DNA of 64,000 bases from Lactobacillus panisapium (GTDB lineage Bacteria > Bacillota > Bacilli > Lactobacillales > Lactobacillaceae): NCBI RefSeq assembly GCF_019469265.1, contig NZ_CP048268.1, positions 51,001-115,000 on the forward strand, given 5' to 3'. The notes below the pieces were generated by a model. It did no database searches and was not told the DNA's origin. It saw only the letters and a program-made list of their open reading frames with translations. Positions within the stretch are counted from its first letter, which is position 1; each line of letters opens with the position of its first letter. A program made the translations under genes and the position numbers. Of the stretch, positions 60,184-64,000 are shown one piece after another.

Positions 60184-63033
60184 ATGAATGAACCACTGCA
60201 AGATGCCATACTTAATGGTCTCTATGATCAATCATACCCTGGCCATGAGCTTCTCAGTCCTAAATTGTTGCAGAATAATCAAAACGACAACATTTGGTTA
60301 ACCTTGCGGCAGGAACTGCTCAGTTGCCGCTCATTCACATGGGCAGTTGCATTTATCACACAGGATATGCTCGTCCCCTTAAAAGTCGTTTTGGCGGATT
60401 TGGCACGAAAAAATGTTTCCGGGACCTTAATTACGGGTGATTATTTAGCTTTTAATAATCCCCGCGTTTTTCATGAATTAATGAAAATTACTAATCTGAC
60501 GGTTAAAATTGCCCCTAATACGGGCTTTCACGCAAAAGGCTATCTTTTTGATCATGAGAATTGGGAAACTCTTGTCATAGGTAGCGCCAATTTCACGCGA
60601 GCAGCTCTTCTTAGTAATTATGAGTGGGCGCTAAAAGTCAGTTCGAAAGAAAATGCAGCTTTAACTGAGCAAATTAAGCAGCAATTAGAGCAACTTGATG
60701 AAACTAGCCAGCCATTAACTACTGCTTGGTTAAGTGAATACGAAGCTAACTGGGTTAGCCCTAAGCCAAATGCTATTCAGACTCGCTTTACCCCAACAAA
60801 AATACAGAAGATAACCCCGAATCAGATGCAAAAAGAGGCTCTAAAGGAGCTAACGGGCTTAATTGCTTCGGGACAAAAGCGAGGATTGATTGTTTCGGCG
60901 ACCGGTACCGGTAAGACATATTTGGGAGCTTTTGCAGTCAAGGATTTTCATCCTAAGAAATTTTTGTATGTGGTACACCGGGAACAAATTGCCAAGAAGG
61001 CATTAGAAAGTTTTTACCAGGTAATTGGCGGTGATCGCAAAGATTATGGTCTATTGACAGGGCACAAGCACCAACTTGAACGAAAGTATGTTTTTGCCAC
61101 TGTCCAAACTTTAAGCCAGCCCGAAATGCTCGCTAATTTAAGTGCAACGGAATTTGATTATATTCTAATTGATGAAGCCCACCGGGCAGCGGCTCCCAGC
61201 TATCAGCGGGTCTTTGCTAAATTTACGCCGCAGTTTTGGCTGGGGATGACGGCTACGCCCGAACGAATGGATGACCAGGATGTTTACCAGTTATTTGATT
61301 ATAATTTAGCTTATGAAATTCGGCTCCGTGGCGCGTTAGAAAATAAGATGCTTGCACCATTTCATTATGTTGGGGTAGAAGACTATGAAGTAGATGGGGA
61401 AAGCATTGATGAAACGACTAATTTGCGTAGGCTCCTTGCGCCTAAGCGAGTTGATTACGTACTAAAGCAGCTCGATTATTATGGTTATTGCGGTAAGCAG
61501 GCTAAAGGCCTGATTTTTTGCAGTAGGCAGGAAGAGGCCCGCGAATTAGCGCAGATTTTTACGGCTAAAAACCATCCGGCAATTGCCCTGACTAATGAAG
61601 ATAGTGAAAAGCGGCGAATGCAGGTAGTTAAGCAGCTCGAGCAAGGAAACATTGAATATATCGTTACTGTTGATCTTTTTAACGAGGGAATTGATATTCC
61701 GGCACTGAATCAAATAATTATGTTGCGCAATACCCAGTCTAGTATTGTTTTTATTCAACAGTTAGGCCGAGGATTGCGTAAATATCCGGGCAAGGACTAC
61801 GTAACTGTCATTGACTTTATTGGTAATTATAAAAACAATTATTTAATTCCAATTTCTTTAAATCAAGATAATAGTCGAGACCTGGACAAGGCACGTGAGG
61901 AAAGCAAACTACCAGGATTTATTGATGTTTCAACTATTAACTTCAGCCAGGTGGCTTCGGCAAAGATTTTAGCTTCGCTAGATCGCATTAAACTTGATAG
62001 TATGAAAGAATTGCGTCAGTCATATTTGGATTTAAAGGAAAAAATTGGGCGACCACCGCTTTTGCTTGATTTTTATCATTATGGTTCAACCTCGCCAATG
62101 GTTTTTGCTAATAATCATGCCTTAAAACACTACGGCCAATTTCTAGTAAAAATGGGTGAACCGGTTGCCTTGAATAAAGAACAAAGTGCTATTTTATCTT
62201 TTGTTACGAAAGAATTACTCAATGGCAAGAGACCGCATGAATTAGTTTTATTACAATTATTATTAGAAAAAGACAAGGTAACTCAGTCAGAATTTGAAGA
62301 AGCGTTAGCTAAATATAATGCATATATTAATCCTGCAGTACTCAACTCCGTTGAAGATATTTTGACATTAAGCTTTTTTGACATTAAGCAGGGTAAAACG
62401 ACCAAAAAAGAGCAGTATGGCAATCACGCTTTAATCGAACGCCCAGATTTGTTTACTTATCTGCTCGCACCTGAATTGAAACAAGCGCTACATGATAGTC
62501 AAGATTTTTACCGGCTGTTTTTGGATGCAGTTAAAACAGGCTTGGCGCTTAACCGAGACTATGATAACCAAGAGCAATTTACGCTTTATCAGCAATATGA
62601 TCGTAAAGATGCTTGCCGCCTATTGAACTGGCCTAAGGATGTTTCGGCCCCAATGTATGGCTACCGGGTTGATAAAAATGAAACCCCAATTTTCATCACT
62701 TATAAGAAAGATTCTGCCAAAAAGCGAAGTGCTTTGTACCATAATACGCTTGAAGATGGACGCTCTTTGCGATGGTATACGCGCTCGCCAAGGCACCTGG
62801 ATTCTGATGAAGTAAAGCGATTGTTAAATACGCCCGACATGAAATTACACATTTTTGTTAAAAAAAGTGATGCAATCGGTAAGCAGTTTTTCTATTTGGG
62901 CCAAGCTAATATTCAAAAAGAAACGGTTAAAGAAGAGCAGCTGGGACCAAAGAAAAAAGCAACTGTGGGGATGAACCTGCTGCTTAATAAACCACTACGA
63001 GCTAAAATGTACGAATTATTATTTGCAGACTAA
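60184..63033 (+). CDS. PLD-nuclease / SF2 helicase / DUF3427 protein
   Basis: A 949-residue three-part protein. Residues about 20-190 form a phospholipase D-like domain with one HxK catalytic motif (His116-Lys118) followed by GSANFTRAA. Residues about 215-580 are a superfamily 2 helicase: Walker A ATGTGKT (239-245), DEAH (330-333), MTATPER, and QQLGRGLRKYPGK as motif VI. The last 350 residues fit DUF3427. The layout suggests an ATP-dependent DNA translocase coupled to a nuclease, in repair or defence against foreign DNA. It stands alone, with no methylase or specificity gene, and terminators on both sides. A full-length, intact gene; codon use is like its neighbours. Confidence 0.85.
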   Translation: MNEPLQDAILNGLYDQSYPGHELLSPKLLQNNQNDNIWLTLRQELLSCRSFTWAVAFITQDMLVPLKVVLADLARKNVSGTLITGDYLAFNNPRVFHELMKITNLTVKIAPNTGFHAKGYLFDHENWETLVIGSANFTRAALLSNYEWALKVSSKENAALTEQIKQQLEQLDETSQPLTTAWLSEYEANWVSPKPNAIQTRFTPTKIQKITPNQMQKEALKELTGLIASGQKRGLIVSATGTGKTYLGAFAVKDFHPKKFLYVVHREQIAKKALESFYQVIGGDRKDYGLLTGHKHQLERKYVFATVQTLSQPEMLANLSATEFDYILIDEAHRAAAPSYQRVFAKFTPQFWLGMTATPERMDDQDVYQLFDYNLAYEIRLRGALENKMLAPFHYVGVEDYEVDGESIDETTNLRRLLAPKRVDYVLKQLDYYGYCGKQAKGLIFCSRQEEARELAQIFTAKNHPAIALTNEDSEKRRMQVVKQLEQGNIEYIVTVDLFNEGIDIPALNQIIMLRNTQSSIVFIQQLGRGLRKYPGKDYVTVIDFIGNYKNNYLIPISLNQDNSRDLDKAREESKLPGFIDVSTINFSQVASAKILASLDRIKLDSMKELRQSYLDLKEKIGRPPLLLDFYHYGSTSPMVFANNHALKHYGQFLVKMGEPVALNKEQSAILSFVTKELLNGKRPHELVLLQLLLEKDKVTQSEFEEALAKYNAYINPAVLNSVEDILTLSFFDIKQGKTTKKEQYGNHALIERPDLFTYLLAPELKQALHDSQDFYRLFLDAVKTGLALNRDYDNQEQFTLYQQYDRKDACRLLNWPKDVSAPMYGYRVDKNETPIFITYKKDSAKKRSALYHNTLEDGRSLRWYTRSPRHLDSDEVKRLLNTPDMKLHIFVKKSDAIGKQFFYLGQANIQKETVKEEQLGPKKKATVGMNLLLNKPLRAKMYELLFAD

Positions 63034-63053
63034 AAATTTATCAATTCAACTAA

Positions 63054-63097
63054 AAAAACTCCTATCTGGTATTTGTTGTTACCAAATAGGAGTTTTG
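63054..63097. terminator. bidirectional terminator
   Basis: AAAACTCCTATCTGGTA / TACCAAATAGGAGTTTT around TTTGTTGT, between convergent helicase and beta-lactamase-family genes. Confidence 0.9.
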
Positions 63098-63120
63098 ATT
63101 TTTAACAAAAAAGAGATTAT

Positions 63121-64000
63121 TTAACGTGAGACAAATGTATTTGGCTTAATATGTTGAAGGATTTCGTAACCAACATCTTTTTCGGCATTTTCATTATCAT
63201 TAGTTTGATTTAAAAACATGACGATGCCATTTTGATTATCGGTAGTCAATTGTACCCACGTGCCAAAGTGCATACCGTAGAAACTTCCGTATGCGCTTTT
63301 TAGCGATTCGTTTTGCTTGAGATACATTCCCCCGCAATACTCAGTGATTTTGCTGTTTAAGTGTGTCAAATAGTGAAAATCACTTTTATCTAAAATTGAA
63401 CCGTCGCTTAACCCAACTTGAATGCGGTAGTATTCATCTGGCGTAGTAAATAAGTTGCCGGCTCCCGGTATTTGCGAGGCGAGGCTTGCTTTGATGTAAT
63501 TGGCATTTTGATAATTTTTCCCGCCATTTGAATAATAAGAAATAGGATCTGTTATTCCTTTAGGGATGTTCTGGTAAAGGTAAGTATTCTTAAGACCTAA
63601 TTTTTGAATTATTCTGGTTTGGATGTTTTGTTCATAAGATAGTCCGGTAATTTGGCGAATAATTCCAGTTAACAAAATAAAATTGCTGTTGTTGTAATGA
63701 TAAGTTCCAACATTATCGGAAGGCGAATTATTGATATTTTTAACGACCCAATCAAGAGCGTCTGCTTCTGAATAAACAATTCCCCGGTTTATTTCTGTTT
63801 TAGCAGCTGTGATGCCAGATGTATGCGTCATTAAATTGCCAACAGAAATATTATTGGCATTTTTCAAGTTAGGGTACCAACGTGAAATTTTAGTGTTTTG
63901 GTTAAATGCCTTGTCAGTATTTTTGGTTTCGTTAATTAGCTGGACAATGATTGCAGCGGTGATTACTTTTTGTAAAGAAGCTGTTGGATAAGTGACCTTG
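63121..64000 (-). CDS. serine beta-lactamase/DD-peptidase family protein, 5' end missing
   Basis: C-terminal 293 or so residues of a penicillin-binding-protein-like hydrolase (PF00144 type); the frame stays open to base 64000, so the start is outside the window. The SxxK motif SLQK is at 63967-63978, NLMTHTSGI follows as the usual nearby signature, and the YxN motif is YNN in YHYNNSNFILL. Lactobacilli carry several such proteins, mostly surface-anchored esterases or DD-carboxypeptidase-like enzymes, and they need not give beta-lactam resistance. A KTG-type third motif is not obvious; HFGTW near the C-terminus may take its place. Confidence 0.82.
   Translation of the reverse strand, partial: KVTYPTASLQKVITAAIIVQLINETKNTDKAFNQNTKISRWYPNLKNANNISVGNLMTHTSGITAAKTEINRGIVYSEADALDWVVKNINNSPSDNVGTYHYNNSNFILLTGIIRQITGLSYEQNIQTRIIQKLGLKNTYLYQNIPKGITDPISYYSNGGKNYQNANYIKASLASQIPGAGNLFTTPDEYYRIQVGLSDGSILDKSDFHYLTHLNSKITEYCGGMYLKQNESLKSAYGSFYGMHFGTWVQLTTDNQNGIVMFLNQTNDNENAEKDVGYEILQHIKPNTFVSR

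Noticed and set aside
60184..63033. Type I restriction HsdR subunit
   Set aside because: The N-terminus is a PLD domain, the C-terminus is DUF3427, and no hsdM or hsdS gene is adjacent.
63121..64000. Beta-lactam resistance gene
   Set aside because: SxxK and YxN motifs are shared by many esterases and DD-peptidase-like proteins of lactobacilli. No clear KTG motif is seen and the start is missing, so resistance cannot be claimed.

Overview
The window reads as chromosome of a low-GC Lactobacillus of the delbrueckii/acidophilus type (Lactobacillus sensu stricto). The best markers are an NAD-dependent D-lactate dehydrogenase, an adenosylcobalamin-dependent ribonucleotide reductase close to the Lactobacillus leichmannii enzyme, a PepO-type peptidase and a large sugar-PTS complement with CcpA-like cre sites. 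The PTS richness recalls gut and bee-gut lactobacilli, but the species cannot be fixed from sequence reading alone. I saw no rRNA, tRNA, CRISPR array, prophage or intact insertion sequence.

Layout. 0-4.5 kb: the 3' end of pepO, a tandem pair of alpha/beta hydrolases and small membrane proteins. 4.6-13.7 kb: a LacI-controlled pentose locus with an EIIC of galactitol type, an amidohydrolase, a 2-hydroxyacid dehydrogenase, a beta-propeller-like protein, an L-xylulose kinase, an L-xylulose-5-P 3-epimerase and an L-ribulose-5-P 4-epimerase. Together these would bring L-xylulose into the pentose phosphate/phosphoketolase pool. 13.7-15.9 kb: a cellobiose-type EIIC with an RpiR regulator. 16.1-17.5 kb: a peptidase E pseudogene and small genes. 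17.8-24.1 kb: two cytoplasmic FAD/FMN reductases of the fumarate reductase family, two LysR regulators and a PAS protein. 24.3-26.3 kb: a PTS EIIABC that I read as the trehalose transporter. 26.4-26.7 kb: a candidate type I toxin-antitoxin pair. 26.7-33.1 kb: an AraC regulator, a GH3 beta-glucosidase, a PTS EIIBC and a GH32 fructosidase.

33.1-39.2 kb: an NAD(P)-binding protein, a MazG-like protein, an ABC-2 exporter, a CMD-family protein and a LysR/DUF2255 pair. 39.2-40.7 kb is a zone of decayed genes: a membrane protein, an Rgg remnant and a MerR fragment. 40.7-45.8 kb: MerR, a DUF915 hydrolase, a stand-alone DXS-like thiamine-diphosphate enzyme, an Rgg regulator and a beta-hydroxyacid dehydrogenase. 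45.9-49.6 kb is a compact vitamin B12 operon: B12-dependent reductase, secreted DUF4430 protein, CbrT-like ECF uptake component and cobalamin adenosyltransferase. 50.2-53.5 kb: HAD nucleotidase, aldo/keto reductase, P5C reductase and a PHP phosphatase. 53.5-57.7 kb: an alpha-glucoside-type EIICB divergent from treR-treC. 57.9-64 kb: D-LDH, exonuclease III, a PLD/helicase/DUF3427 protein and a truncated serine beta-lactamase-family protein.

Links across the window. The same CTTGT-N4-ACA operator lies in front of the EIIABC gene at 24 kb and in the treR region at 55 kb, so the trehalose regulon appears split but still wired together. Several PTS membrane subunits lack their own EIIA, and the EIIA domain of the 24 kb EIIABC could serve those of the glucose family. 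I found no wholly unknown large system. The most promising less-described items are the B12 capture operon, the L-xylulose operon with an orphan EIIC, the paired flavoprotein reductases with permuted domains, and the small toxin-like locus.
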